A stretch of DNA of 64,000 nucleotides. Source: Brevibacterium yomogidense. GTDB taxonomy: Bacteria; Actinomycetota; Actinomycetes; Actinomycetales; Brevibacteriaceae. Positions 41,145 through 49,867 of this stretch are shown one piece after another. Made by a program: the position numbers and the translations under genes. The stretch lies in NCBI RefSeq assembly GCF_900163715.1, contig NZ_FWFF01000001.1:186001-250000 (forward strand), written 5' to 3'. The notes beneath the pieces are model-generated. The model was not told the DNA's origin, made no database searches, and was given only the letters and a program-made list of their open reading frames with translations. Within the stretch, counting starts at the first letter, position 1. Each line of letters starts with the position of its first letter.

Positions 41145-41642
41145 ATGTTCGAAAGCCTCGTCATCCCGCTCATCGGCACGGTCGTCCTCCTGGGCTGGCT
41201 GGTGCCCGTCGCGTGGGCGCTGCGCCCCGCCCACACCCGTCAGGCTGATGCGCTCGTCGCGGGTGGATCTGGAGACGGCTTCCCATCGGCAGCCGCTGTT
41301 CCGACACAGCAACACAGCTCGCTCGCCGGTGCGAAGGTCGCACGTGCCCTCACCCGGAATGGGCTGCTGGGGGTGCCGCTCGCAGTCCTGACGGTCTTCC
41401 TCGTGGCCCGACTGCTCTTCGACCTGCCGGGGTGGTTCCAACTCGCCTGGGTCGTCAGCATCCTCATCGCGGGCTACGCGATGTGGCGGTGCGCCCTGCT
41501 CTGGCCGAGCGCCGGACGCGAAGAGGACCTGCGTTCGGTCGTGACGGCACACGGCATGCGGCCGGTGGGGCTCCCCTGGGCCATGATCGTCACGGCACTG
41601 GTTGTCCTCGCGGTCTGGTTCGTCCCGCCGCTCTTCTTCTGA
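41145..41642 (+). CDS. Small membrane protein of unknown function
   Basis: 165 residues with four predicted hydrophobic segments (LVIPLIGTVVLLGWLVPVAWAL, GLLGVPLAVLTVFLVARLLF, LAWVVSILIAGYAMW and MIVTALVVLAVWFVPPLFF) and no known domain. ATG 41145 is placed well behind GGAGGAG at 41133-41139; a GTG at 41139 overlaps the previous stop and is the alternative. It is the second gene of a pair with the serine hydrolase, which suggests a role with it in the membrane or wall. Confidence 0.7.
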   Translation: MFESLVIPLIGTVVLLGWLVPVAWALRPAHTRQADALVAGGSGDGFPSAAAVPTQQHSSLAGAKVARALTRNGLLGVPLAVLTVFLVARLLFDLPGWFQLAWVVSILIAGYAMWRCALLWPSAGREEDLRSVVTAHGMRPVGLPWAMIVTALVVLAVWFVPPLFF

Positions 41643-41768
41643 CACCGTTCGGCACTGCAAGTACGAGGTGCATCTCGCTGGCATCCAGACCCACCACCGC
41701 CTCGGGCCACAGTCCCCACGCGTTCCGGATCACAGTCCTGACGCAGGCGCGGCCGGTAGTCTGTGCGT

Positions 41769-42416
41769 GTGAGTGGAACGGGCGCGACCGAGGCGGCACG
41801 GGGCCACGCGACTCTGTTCCTCGACGTCGACGGCGTCCTCAACTCCTACCCCGTCGCGGGGCTGCGGTACGTGAAGGAGCGTCGCCGGAAGGCACGCGCC
41901 TGGGCGTTCGAACTCCACTATCGCCCGCAGATCGTCCGCGCGCTGGACCGCCTCGTGGAGACACACGACGTCGACATCGTCTGGCTGTCGACCTGGTCGC
42001 ATCGCTGCACCGATGAGCTGGAGCCGGCGCTGAAGTTCCGGCACTCGTTCGACGTGGTGCCGATGCCGGACGACTCCTTCAACCGGTTCGCGGGCGACCC
42101 GCAGGTGTGGTGGAAGGCGATCCACATGACCGCGTGGCTCGACGAGGACCCGGACCGCCGTGCCGTGTGGGTCGACGACGACCTCGCCGCGCCCGTCACC
42201 CGCGCGCACTTCGCCGAGCAGTACCCCGATCGCCTCCTCATGGTCGCGCCGACGTTCTCCGAGGGCCTGCAGGCACCGCACCTCCGCACCATTCGCGACT
42301 TCCTGGATCCGAGGTCCCGCAGGGAGCGTCGCGCTGCCCGCCGGGCCGGCCGCACGGATGGAGCCCGACTGCTCACAGGGAATGCCACCAAGACCGACCG
42401 GGAGGACGCACAGTGA
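41769..42416 (+). CDS. HAD-like protein of the RNA-repair/Swiss-army-knife type
   Basis: 215 residues. HAD motif I DVDGVLNSYPVAG near residue 20, motif II in DIVWLSTWSHR, motif IV in RRAVWVDDDLAAP. The catalytic Asp pair and the long ERRRKARAWAFELHYRPQIVRAL insertion fit a family of uncharacterised actinobacterial HAD proteins. No clear ribosome site precedes GTG 41769 (GTG 41763 also possible), so it may be leaderless. The end overlaps the start of the racemase-like gene (GTGA). Function unknown; phosphatase-like chemistry is inferred. Confidence 0.72.
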   Translation: MSGTGATEAARGHATLFLDVDGVLNSYPVAGLRYVKERRRKARAWAFELHYRPQIVRALDRLVETHDVDIVWLSTWSHRCTDELEPALKFRHSFDVVPMPDDSFNRFAGDPQVWWKAIHMTAWLDEDPDRRAVWVDDDLAAPVTRAHFAEQYPDRLLMVAPTFSEGLQAPHLRTIRDFLDPRSRRERRAARRAGRTDGARLLTGNATKTDREDAQ

Positions 42417-43306
42417 CCATCGCCGCTCCTCCCCCACAGACGGACGGTCCCGCCCTGCGCATCGGTTTCCTCGATTCCGGCCTCGGGCTGGTGGGATTCG
42501 CCGACGCCCTGCTCACCCGCGCGCCGTCGACGGACCTGGTCCTCGGGATGGATCCGGCGAACAGTCCCTACGGAGCGCTGACCGCGCAACGGCTCACGGA
42601 GGTCGTCCTGGCGTCCGCGGGCTCGCTCGCGCAGTGGGAGCCGGACGCGATCGTCGTCGCCTGCAACACCGCGAGCGTGCACACGCTGGGCGCGCTGCGG
42701 GCGGAGTTCGAACCGCGCATCCCCATCATCGGGACGGTGCCGGCGATCAAGCCGGCTGCAGCCACGAACCGTCCCTTCGCGGTGTGGGCGACGGACGCGA
42801 CGACGGCCAGCGACTACCAACGCCGCCTCATCGACGCCTTCGCCGCGGACCTGCCGGTCACCCGGGTGGCGGCGACCGGCCTCGCGGATGCGATCGATGC
42901 AGGTTCTCCCGAGCGGATCGAATCCGCCATCGCCGAGGCCGCCGCCCAGACCCCGACCGATATCGCCTCCGTGGTCCTGGGCTGCACCCACTACGGACTG
43001 GTCGCGGATCGTATCCAACACGCGCTGGCACAGCGCGGCATCACCGGCCTCACACTGTTCGACTCACCGGACGCCGTCGCCGCGCAGACGCTCCGCCGTG
43101 TGCGGGCGACACATGCCGCGGGTGTGGCTGCGGTCCCGCTGGGCACGGCGACAGCACCGCTGCCCATCCAGGCGACAGGTTCGTACGGTGCGGACAGCGG
43201 GGGCCGCATCCTCGCCACCTACCTGTCCGGGGAATCAGGTCGCCTACCGGCGGTGTTGGACACGTATACCGCGGGACGACGACTTCTTCAGAGGGAGACA
43301 CCATGA
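42413..43306 (+). CDS. murI: Glutamate racemase (Asp/Glu racemase family)
   Basis: 297-residue cofactor-independent racemase making D-glutamate for peptidoglycan. Catalytic features of MurI: GFLDSGLGLVGFADALL (conserved Asp-Ser-Gly), VACNTASVHTLGAL (Cys 1), and VVLGCTHYGLVADRI (Cys 2 with Thr-His). Further: AVWATDATTASDYQRRLID. The N-terminal 15 residues are extra. GTG 42413 overlaps the preceding HAD stop and follows GGAGG. The 3' end overlaps the next gene (ATGA). A second copy could exist elsewhere in the genome; a broad-specificity racemase is the alternative. Confidence 0.85.
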   Translation: MTIAAPPPQTDGPALRIGFLDSGLGLVGFADALLTRAPSTDLVLGMDPANSPYGALTAQRLTEVVLASAGSLAQWEPDAIVVACNTASVHTLGALRAEFEPRIPIIGTVPAIKPAAATNRPFAVWATDATTASDYQRRLIDAFAADLPVTRVAATGLADAIDAGSPERIESAIAEAAAQTPTDIASVVLGCTHYGLVADRIQHALAQRGITGLTLFDSPDAVAAQTLRRVRATHAAGVAAVPLGTATAPLPIQATGSYGADSGGRILATYLSGESGRLPAVLDTYTAGRRLLQRETP

Positions 43307-44013
43307 CGATGCCGATCGGCGGATTCCAGTCCGCCGGAGACCCGGACGTGCTCACACGGATGCTGGGACGGCTGCGGATGTCGTTCATGATCCAGGGCGG
43401 CTTCGCGATCGTCGCGGGCCTGCTCTTCCTCGTGTGGCCGTTCGAGTCCGCGACCGCCTTCGTGTTCGTATTCGCGGTGTGGCTCCTGGCATCTGCGGTC
43501 CTGTCGGCGGTCTTCTCCGTCGTCCGCAAGCAGGGCAGTCTGCTGGGCACTTTGGTGCCAGCCGCACTCGGCATCCTGCTCCTCTTCATCCCCGAGGCCG
43601 CGGGCGCCATGATCGTCTTCCTCGTCGCCTTCGCCTCTCTGCTGGTGGGCGGGCTGTCGGTCGCCCTCTCGCTGAGTGTGCGTCGCATGGGCGTGAAGGG
43701 GTGGTGGCTCACGCTGCTGGCGGGCATCCTGGCCGTCGCCTACGGATTCCTCGCCCTCTTCAACCCCGCCGCTGCACTCACGGGCCTGCTGTGGGCGCTG
43801 GGCGCGCTGCTCATCGTCATCGGCGTGGCCGTCATGATGCTGGGCTGGCGCATCGGGAAGATGGCGATCCACACCCCGGGCGCCGGCGGACCGGGCATGC
43901 CCGGGATGCCAGGGTTCGGCGGTCCCGGGGTAGGCGGCCCGGGTCGGAGCGGCACCGGGGGCTCCGGTCGCGGTGGGCGCGACGACGACGTCATCCCTGG
44001 CGAAGAGGTCTGA
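43303..44013 (+). CDS. HdeD/DUF308-family membrane protein
   Basis: 236 residues with six hydrophobic segments in the repeated DUF308 pattern (GGFAIVAGLLFLVWPFESATAF, SLLGTLVPAALGILLLFIPEAAG, WWLTLLAGILAVAYGFLALFNP and others) and a Gly/Pro/Met-rich cytoplasmic tail (GGPGMPGMPGFGGPGVGGPG). HdeD-like proteins are linked to acid stress in enterics, but the actinobacterial relatives are uncharacterised. ATG 43303 overlaps the murI stop (ATGA) after GAGGGAGA, giving a three-gene translationally coupled operon HAD-murI-hdeD. Confidence 0.8.
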   Translation: MTMPIGGFQSAGDPDVLTRMLGRLRMSFMIQGGFAIVAGLLFLVWPFESATAFVFVFAVWLLASAVLSAVFSVVRKQGSLLGTLVPAALGILLLFIPEAAGAMIVFLVAFASLLVGGLSVALSLSVRRMGVKGWWLTLLAGILAVAYGFLALFNPAAALTGLLWALGALLIVIGVAVMMLGWRIGKMAIHTPGAGGPGMPGMPGFGGPGVGGPGRSGTGGSGRGGRDDDVIPGEEV

Positions 44014-44057
44014 GCCTCGGTCCGCTTGTGTCGGGCCGACCCAGCTCGGTCCCGCCC

Positions 44058-44093
44058 GCAGGCCCTCATCGCAGACGTGCGGTGAGGGCCTGC
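44058..44093. terminator. Bidirectional terminator at the 3' end of the hut operon
   Basis: GCAGGCCCTCA (44058-44068) and TGAGGGCCTGC (44083-44093) form a perfect 11-bp stem. The arm covers the last codons and stop of the IclR gene (minus strand) and lies 44 bp after the HdeD-like gene on the plus strand. Confidence 0.7.
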
Positions 44094-44854
44094 GCTGTTC
44101 GGTGGACAGGCTGAACATGCACCGGCGCGGCTGCAGCGGCAGTCGCTCCGACCTCGGGGGCGGTACCAGGTGCTGTCCCTGCCGCCTTGTTGGCCACGCT
44201 CACACCGATCGCCGCGATCGGCCTCTCCAGCACGTCGAATACCGGAACCGCGATGGTGCGGCCGCCCGGGGTGACCTCGCCGTCCTCCTCCGCGTACCCG
44301 CGTCGGCGGGTCAGAGACAGCTCGGCGCTCAGCTGCGAGAACGTCCGCGGTCCCCGCCCCGTCCGGTTGACGAACTCGGTCTCGCCCTGCAGAGCCGCCA
44401 GCAGCTCGGGCTTCGGCAGATGCGCCATGATCGCGCGCCCCGTGGCTGTCAGGTAGCCGGGCAGTCGCACACCGGCCGCGGTGATGAGTGCCAAAGACTT
44501 CGGCGAGCTCTCCTTCAGCAGGTACACCGTCTCCCACCCTCGCAGGACTGCCAGCTGTGCCGTGCCGCCGGTCTCCTCCGCGAGCTGCCGCACCAGCGGA
44601 GCCGCGAGGTTCTGCAGCGGGTTCGTCCGCAGATACGAGGCCCCCAGCTCGTGGACGCCCGGGCCCAGCACGTAGCCGGATTCGACTCGGTGGACCATGC
44701 CGAGCTCCTCGAGCACACCCAGCAGGTCGTACACCGTCGACCGCGGCAGATCGAGCAACCGCACGAGCGTCCCGGCGCTCACCGCGCGGTTCGAGGCGGA
44801 CAGCTGGCGCAGGATGGCGACGCTGCGGCGCAGTGCCGGAACCTCGGCGCTCAT
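44066..44854 (-). CDS. IclR-family regulator of the hut operon
   Basis: 262-residue IclR regulator. N-terminal HTH: LRRSVAILRQLSASNRAVSAGTLVRLLDLPRSTVYDLLGVLEELGMVHR; effector domain: GGTAQLAVLRGWETVYLLKESSPKSLALITAAGVRLPGYLTATGRAIMAHLPKPELLA, RRRGYAEEDGEVTPGGRTIAVPVFD and IAAIGVSVANKA. It is the last gene of the hutI-hutH-M20-hutF operon: its ATG overlaps the hutF stop (ATGA). It probably senses a histidine-degradation intermediate such as urocanate and binds the palindromes found upstream of hutI and hutU; this is inference from position. An Ala-rich C-terminal tail is unusual. Confidence 0.87.
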   Translation of the reverse strand: MSAEVPALRRSVAILRQLSASNRAVSAGTLVRLLDLPRSTVYDLLGVLEELGMVHRVESGYVLGPGVHELGASYLRTNPLQNLAAPLVRQLAEETGGTAQLAVLRGWETVYLLKESSPKSLALITAAGVRLPGYLTATGRAIMAHLPKPELLAALQGETEFVNRTGRGPRTFSQLSAELSLTRRRGYAEEDGEVTPGGRTIAVPVFDVLERPIAAIGVSVANKAAGTAPGTAPEVGATAAAAAPVHVQPVHRTAQALTARLR

Positions 44855-46629
44855 GACGGGGACTCCGTTGCGTCAGGCACCTCAGCAGCGGTCTGCCGCG
44901 TGTGTGCTGCGGACGCGTCGAGCCCCAGCGCGGCGTATGCGTCGCGGTAGAGCGCGCCGATGTCGCCCAGCGTCGTGTGCCTGCCGTCGCGCACCCGTAC
45001 TCGCCCGGCTGTGACGACCGTATGCACGTCCGCCGAGCTCCCCGCCAGCACCACCTGCTCCCCCACCGACCCGTACGTCCGAGGGCTCGCCGGGTCCACC
45101 GCGAAGAGGTCGCACACGCGGCCCACCTCGAACGACCCTGCTGGAAGATCCAGGCTGCGGGCGCCTCCGGTCGTCATCGCTTCGATCAGCTGGGTCGGGG
45201 TGAACCGTCCGCGCTGCCCGGAGCGCAGCCGTTCACCCGCTTCCAGTCCCTGCAGCTCCCGCAGCGCGTCGAGCACAACGTGCTGGTCGGAGCCCAGGGC
45301 GATCGTCGCGCCCGCATGCGCGAGGTCGAGCGCCGGCCCGATCCCGTCGGCCAGATCCGCCTCCGTGGAGGGACACATGACGATCGTCGTGCCCGCTGCA
45401 CCCAGCGCCGCGATGTCCGCCTCCGTCAGGTGCGTGGCGTGCACGGGTGACAGCGCGGGGCCCAGGACACCCGCGTCTTCGAGCACCCCTGTGGGCGTGC
45501 GGCCGTAGGAGGCCAGGCACGCGTCGTTCTCTGCGGGCTGCTCGGAGACATGGATGTGCACGGGACCGCCGAGTTCCTGGAAGCGCGCGATGTCCGCCGC
45601 GGGTACCGCTCGAACGGAGTGGATCGCGGCCCCCAGGGTGACGAGGCGGGCGGATGCCGCCTCGGCGGGCGCCCCTGCAGCCGGCTCCACCGCGGCGGTC
45701 TCTCCCTCTCCCTCTCCCGTGACGCACCGGTTACCGGCACGGAACACCGCGCCGTGAACCGGCGCCTCGGACCGTTCACCGGCGTCTGGGCGCTCCGCCG
45801 GGTTCGGTTCGTCCGCGAGGGACGGGCCAGTGGTTCGAGGGACACCCGCAGACACCCGTCCGTCAGACCGGCGGCCCGTCCCTCGCGGTGAGGGGGCCCG
45901 CACGGAGGGGGCCCGCACGGAGGAATCGCGCGCCTCGAGAGTCCGGGCGAGGTCCGCGTGCCTGCGGAGGTAGCCGTCGATGTCCCCGTCGCCGAACCGC
46001 GCCTGCTCCTCCGAGAGCTCCTCCCCGATCGCCCCGGTCAGATAGCAGGTGTCCAGGAGGCGCATGCGAATGCCGACGTCCTCCGCGGCCGCCGCGAGCG
46101 CCAGCTCCATCGCGTGCGTTCCCGCAGCATGCTCGGAACCTCCCGCTCCCCGCCCGTACGGTTCGCCGCCTGGCGCGTGGTGGACGTAGTGGAACTCGCC
46201 CACACTGGTCCACCCGCCGGCGAGCATCTCTGCGAACACTGCCCGCGCCACCACCCGACACGACTCCGGGGTGAGTCTCCGCGCCACGTCGTACATGACC
46301 TCGCGCCACGTCCAGAAAGTCCCGCCGTCCGCGTGGGTGCGGCCCCGCAGCATGCGGTGGAACGCGTGCGAGTGCGCGTTCACCCCACCGGGGAACACGA
46401 TCCCGGACAGCTGCTGGACACCGTCGGCCGGGAGCTCGGCGGCGGTGACCCCGACCCGCACCTCTGTGAGGAGACCTGCGTCGTCCGTCCGCAGGAGCAC
46501 ACCGTCGCGCACAGCACCGTCCACCCAGGCGCGCTCGCACCAGAAGGCCGAGGCCCCGACTGGCCCCGGTTCTCGGGCAGGCGCCGAGGCATCCCCCAGT
46601 GCCGAGGTCTCCGGCCGTGCCGCGGTCAC
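44851..46629 (-). CDS. hutF: Formimidoylglutamate deiminase
   Basis: Amidohydrolase of 592 residues that converts N-formimidoyl-glutamate to N-formylglutamate plus ammonia, the fourth step of the HutF branch of histidine degradation. Signatures: IVFPGGVNAHSHAFHRMLRGRT with the HxH metal site and the HutF-specific FHRMLRG, TSVGEFHYVHHAPGG, IHVSEQPAENDACLASYGRTPTGVLEDAG, SPVHATHLTEADI, CPSTEADLADGI and LGSDQHVVLDALRELQGLE. Usual length is about 455; the excess is an N-terminal tail and a roughly 110-residue Ser/Arg/Pro/Glu-rich insertion (res about 235-340). Start ATG overlaps the M20 stop (ATGA), so translation is coupled. Confidence 0.92.
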   Translation of the reverse strand: MTAARPETSALGDASAPAREPGPVGASAFWCERAWVDGAVRDGVLLRTDDAGLLTEVRVGVTAAELPADGVQQLSGIVFPGGVNAHSHAFHRMLRGRTHADGGTFWTWREVMYDVARRLTPESCRVVARAVFAEMLAGGWTSVGEFHYVHHAPGGEPYGRGAGGSEHAAGTHAMELALAAAAEDVGIRMRLLDTCYLTGAIGEELSEEQARFGDGDIDGYLRRHADLARTLEARDSSVRAPSVRAPSPRGTGRRSDGRVSAGVPRTTGPSLADEPNPAERPDAGERSEAPVHGAVFRAGNRCVTGEGEGETAAVEPAAGAPAEAASARLVTLGAAIHSVRAVPAADIARFQELGGPVHIHVSEQPAENDACLASYGRTPTGVLEDAGVLGPALSPVHATHLTEADIAALGAAGTTIVMCPSTEADLADGIGPALDLAHAGATIALGSDQHVVLDALRELQGLEAGERLRSGQRGRFTPTQLIEAMTTGGARSLDLPAGSFEVGRVCDLFAVDPASPRTYGSVGEQVVLAGSSADVHTVVTAGRVRVRDGRHTTLGDIGALYRDAYAALGLDASAAHTRQTAAEVPDATESPS

Positions 46630-47894
46630 GACCGGTCCTCGACTCCCACTCCCTCCGCTCCCGACTCCTCCACTCCCAGCTCCATCGCCAGGGCATCGGC
46701 GAGTGCCCGCACGCCTGCGCGGGCGTCATCGTCCTCGCAGGCCTCCTCCGCCGCGTGGGACACGCCGGTGGGGTTGCGGACGAACAGCATGGCGGACGGC
46801 ACGTGCGCGGCGAGGATGCCCGCGTCGTGGCCCGCACCCGTCGACTGCGCGGGCGCTTCCGGCAGCAGCGCCGACAGCCGCTGAGTGAGGTCGGTGTGGA
46901 AGTGGGTCGTCGGCGAGTACGACTCCTGGTCAACGGTGAGTGTGACCTCCTGGCCCCGGTATCCGGCACCCGAGGCCCGGTCACGGGCCCGCGCGGCGAT
47001 CTCCTTCAGCACCTCCTGGACAACCTCGTCATCGGGGTGGCGGATGTCGAGCCACACGTCCATCGCGGAGGCGATGACGTTCGTGCCGCCGGGGTGCACC
47101 CGCATGCGGCCGACCGTCGCGACCGCACCGTCGAAGCGGCCTACGATCGTCGGGATGTCTCCGATGATGCGTGCCGCCGCGACGACCGGGTCCGCGCGGC
47201 GCGCCATGGGGGTCGTGCCCGCGTGGTTGCCCTGTCCCTCGAAGCGGATGTGCCAGCGGCCGTGACCCAGGATCGACGACCCCACCGCGACCGGCTGATC
47301 CGTGTTGATCAGTCCCACGCTCTGCTCGACGTGCAGCTCGAGGAACGAACCGATGCGACTCAACCGCTCGTCGTCCCTGCCCACCCGCTCCGGGTCCAGG
47401 CCGTGGCGGGTGAGGACCTCTGCGAACGTGTCGCCGCGGTCGTCGGTCATCGCAAGCGCGCGCTTCGGCCCGACCGCACCCGTGAGCAGGCGCGACCCCA
47501 GGCATGAGATGCCGAACCGGGATCCCTCCTCTTCTGGGAACACCGCGATCGCGAGTGGTCTGCGAGCGCGTGCGAGCCTGCCCGACTCACGGAGCTCGTC
47601 GATCGCCGCAAGCGCCGAGGCCACACCCAGCGGCCCGTCGAACTCACCACCGCCTGGCACCGAGTCCAGGTGCGAGCCGGTCACGACCGCGTTCTCACCC
47701 GGCGGGGTCGCCCAGGCCCACGTGATGCCGTTGTGGTCGACCTCCACGTCGAGGCCGCGGGACTCTGCCTCCGCAATGAACCATTCGCGCAGATCGCGCT
47801 CCACGCGACTGAAGCCGGGACGCAGGTAGCCGGGACCTCGCGGGTCGCGGCCGGTGTCCTTGATCTGTGCCAGCAGGGAGACGACGTCCGTCAT
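46626..47894 (-). CDS. M20-family amidohydrolase, probable N-formylglutamate deformylase (alternative form)
   Basis: 422-residue Zn-dependent M20 peptidase of the allantoate amidohydrolase / N-carbamoyl-amino acid hydrolase branch. Metal-site motifs: TGSHLDSVPGGGEFDGPLGVASALA, FPEEEGSRFG, LELHVEQSVGL, and STGAGHDAGIL plus SHAAEE at the C-terminus. It lies inside the hut operon between hutH and hutF, with no hutG in the window; the position strongly implies hydrolysis of N-formylglutamate (product of HutF) to glutamate and formate. Family members usually act on allantoate or N-carbamoyl substrates, so the role is inference. ATG 47894 has GGAGGA; overlaps hutF by 4 bp. Confidence 0.82.
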   Translation of the reverse strand: MTDVVSLLAQIKDTGRDPRGPGYLRPGFSRVERDLREWFIAEAESRGLDVEVDHNGITWAWATPPGENAVVTGSHLDSVPGGGEFDGPLGVASALAAIDELRESGRLARARRPLAIAVFPEEEGSRFGISCLGSRLLTGAVGPKRALAMTDDRGDTFAEVLTRHGLDPERVGRDDERLSRIGSFLELHVEQSVGLINTDQPVAVGSSILGHGRWHIRFEGQGNHAGTTPMARRADPVVAAARIIGDIPTIVGRFDGAVATVGRMRVHPGGTNVIASAMDVWLDIRHPDDEVVQEVLKEIAARARDRASGAGYRGQEVTLTVDQESYSPTTHFHTDLTQRLSALLPEAPAQSTGAGHDAGILAAHVPSAMLFVRNPTGVSHAAEEACEDDDARAGVRALADALAMELGVEESGAEGVGVEDRS

Positions 47895-47958
47895 GGTGAT
47901 CCTCCTCCAGTGCGGTGAAGCGGGTGTGCGGGTCAGTGGGAGCGTGGGGCGATGGGCC

Positions 47959-49704
47959 TCAGGGTGCAGGGGCAGCGGATGGGTCAGTGGCAGTGCGCGC
48001 TGCGCGGGCAACGGCCTCGGGCGCGGCGAACTCGGGAAGGACGCGCACGAGGTGGGCCGCGGAGTCCGCGGCGGCGAGGATCTCACCGGAGCGGACCAGG
48101 GCGATCGTCGCCTCGAGCTCCGGGGAGAGGAAGCGATCTGGGCCCGGCCCGGGGACGGTGGGCCGCAGGCGCTCGAGCACAGCGGTGGAGACGGGGGACG
48201 GAGCGGCGTCGCGCAGCTCCACTCCGCGGGAGGCCGCGTAGAGCTCGATCCCGACGACGTTCGCGAACGCGTCGACGGAGCGGCGCAGCTTGCGGGCCGC
48301 GGCCCACCCCATGGACACGTGGTCCTCCTGCATCGCCGACGAGGGGATGGAGTCGACGCTCGAGGGTGCCGCGAGGCGCTTCATCTCCGAGACGGCGCCG
48401 GCCTGCGTGTAGTGGGCGATCATGAGACCGGAGTCCACACCGGGGTCGTCCGCGAGGAACGGGTTGAGGTCCTGGTTGCGGGACGTGTCCATGAAGCGGT
48501 CGGTGCGGCGCTCCGCCATCGAGGCGACGTCGGCCAGCACGATCGCCAGGAAATCGAGTGCGTAGGCCAGCGGTGCGCCGTGGAAGTTCCCGTTGGAGGA
48601 CACGGTTCCGTCGGGCAGGACGACGGGGTTGTCGATCGCGGCGCGCAGTTCGCGGGAGGCCGTCTGCGCGGCGAAGGACACCGCATCACGAGCCGCTCCG
48701 TTGACCTGCGGGGCGCAGCGCAGGGAGTAGGCGTCCTGGACGAGGTGCGTCGAGTCGCGGTGGCTCGCGACGATGCCGGAGTCGGTGAGCGTCGTGAGCA
48801 TGTTCGCTGCGGCCTCAGCCTGGCCCGGATGGGGACGCAGCGGGTGGTGGAGATCCGGCTGGAAGACGCGGTCCGTGCCGAGCAGTCCCTCAACACTCAT
48901 GGCGGCGGTGACGTCAACGGTCGTGAGGAGGACGTCGATGTCGTGGAGGGCGAGAATCAGCATGCCGAGCATCCCGTCGGTGCCGTTGACCAGTGCGAGG
49001 CCCTCCTTCTCGCGCAGTTCGACGGGAGCGATCCCGGCCTCGGCGAGAGCTTCGGCGGCCTGGACAGGTGCAGTGGGGGTGCCGTCGTCGGCCAGCGGTC
49101 CGTGGACCTCTCCCTCACCCATGAGGACCAGCGCGCAGGCGGACAGGGGCGCGAGGTCCCCCGAGCAGCCCAGCGACCCGTACTCGTGGACCACGGGGGT
49201 GATGCCCGCATTGAGCAGAGCGACGTAGGACTCGAACGTCTCCGTGCGCACACCCGTGCGACCGGTCGCGAGCGTGCGGGCGCGCAGGAGCATGAGGGCG
49301 CGGACGACCTCGGGCTCGACGGATGCGCCCACGCCGGCGGCATGCGAGCGGATGAGCGACTTCTGCAGCTGCGTGCGCAGGTCGTGCGGGATGTGGCGCT
49401 GTGCGAGCGCGCCGAACCCGGTGGAGACGCCGTAGACCGGGCGGTCCGCGGTGGCGAGAGCGTCGACCGCATCCCGGGCCTTCGCGACGGCGTCCCGCAC
49501 CGCCTTCGGGATCGTGACCCGTGCGCCGTAGCGCGCGACGGCGACGACGTCCGCGAAGCTCAGCGCGTCGGGGTCGAGCGCGACGGATGCCGGGGCCGAG
49601 GCGCCTGCCGGGTCGTGGGAGGTGGGCCCGTGGGAGGTGGTCCGGTCGTGGGCTCGGGCCACAGAACGGTCGGCTCGGGTGCGGTCGGTGGGGGTGTCGG
49701 TCAT
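47959..49704 (-). CDS. hutH: Histidine ammonia-lyase
   Basis: 581-residue lyase that deaminates histidine to urocanate. Signatures: YGVSTGFGALAQR (catalytic Tyr91), the MIO prosthetic-group tripeptide in GSLGCSGDLAPLSACA (Cys180-Ser181-Gly182, in place of Ala-Ser-Gly), EKEGLALVNGTDGMLG, DSTHLVQDAYSLRCAPQVNGAARDA and SSNGNFHGAPLAYALDFLAIVLAD, then SSMQEDHVSMGWAA-type segment (SSAMQEDHVSMGW). About 70 residues longer than usual, with an Asp/Arg/Ser-rich N-terminal tail. ATG 49704 follows AAGGAGG. Operon position two, after hutI. Confidence 0.94.
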   Translation of the reverse strand: MTDTPTDRTRADRSVARAHDRTTSHGPTSHDPAGASAPASVALDPDALSFADVVAVARYGARVTIPKAVRDAVAKARDAVDALATADRPVYGVSTGFGALAQRHIPHDLRTQLQKSLIRSHAAGVGASVEPEVVRALMLLRARTLATGRTGVRTETFESYVALLNAGITPVVHEYGSLGCSGDLAPLSACALVLMGEGEVHGPLADDGTPTAPVQAAEALAEAGIAPVELREKEGLALVNGTDGMLGMLILALHDIDVLLTTVDVTAAMSVEGLLGTDRVFQPDLHHPLRPHPGQAEAAANMLTTLTDSGIVASHRDSTHLVQDAYSLRCAPQVNGAARDAVSFAAQTASRELRAAIDNPVVLPDGTVSSNGNFHGAPLAYALDFLAIVLADVASMAERRTDRFMDTSRNQDLNPFLADDPGVDSGLMIAHYTQAGAVSEMKRLAAPSSVDSIPSSAMQEDHVSMGWAAARKLRRSVDAFANVVGIELYAASRGVELRDAAPSPVSTAVLERLRPTVPGPGPDRFLSPELEATIALVRSGEILAAADSAAHLVRVLPEFAAPEAVARAARTATDPSAAPAP

Positions 49705-49867
49705 GGGGCCTCCTTGCTGCGGGACGGAACGGTGGTCGTCGGCCGGGGCCGACGGGATGCCCTCAGGTCCATCGTCGCCCATGTGGACGCGGAACGGGAG
49801 GGGTACGGACGAGGTCGTGCGACGGGGTGTCACGGTGGAGTCGTGCGGCGCAGTCAGCGCGGCGGGG

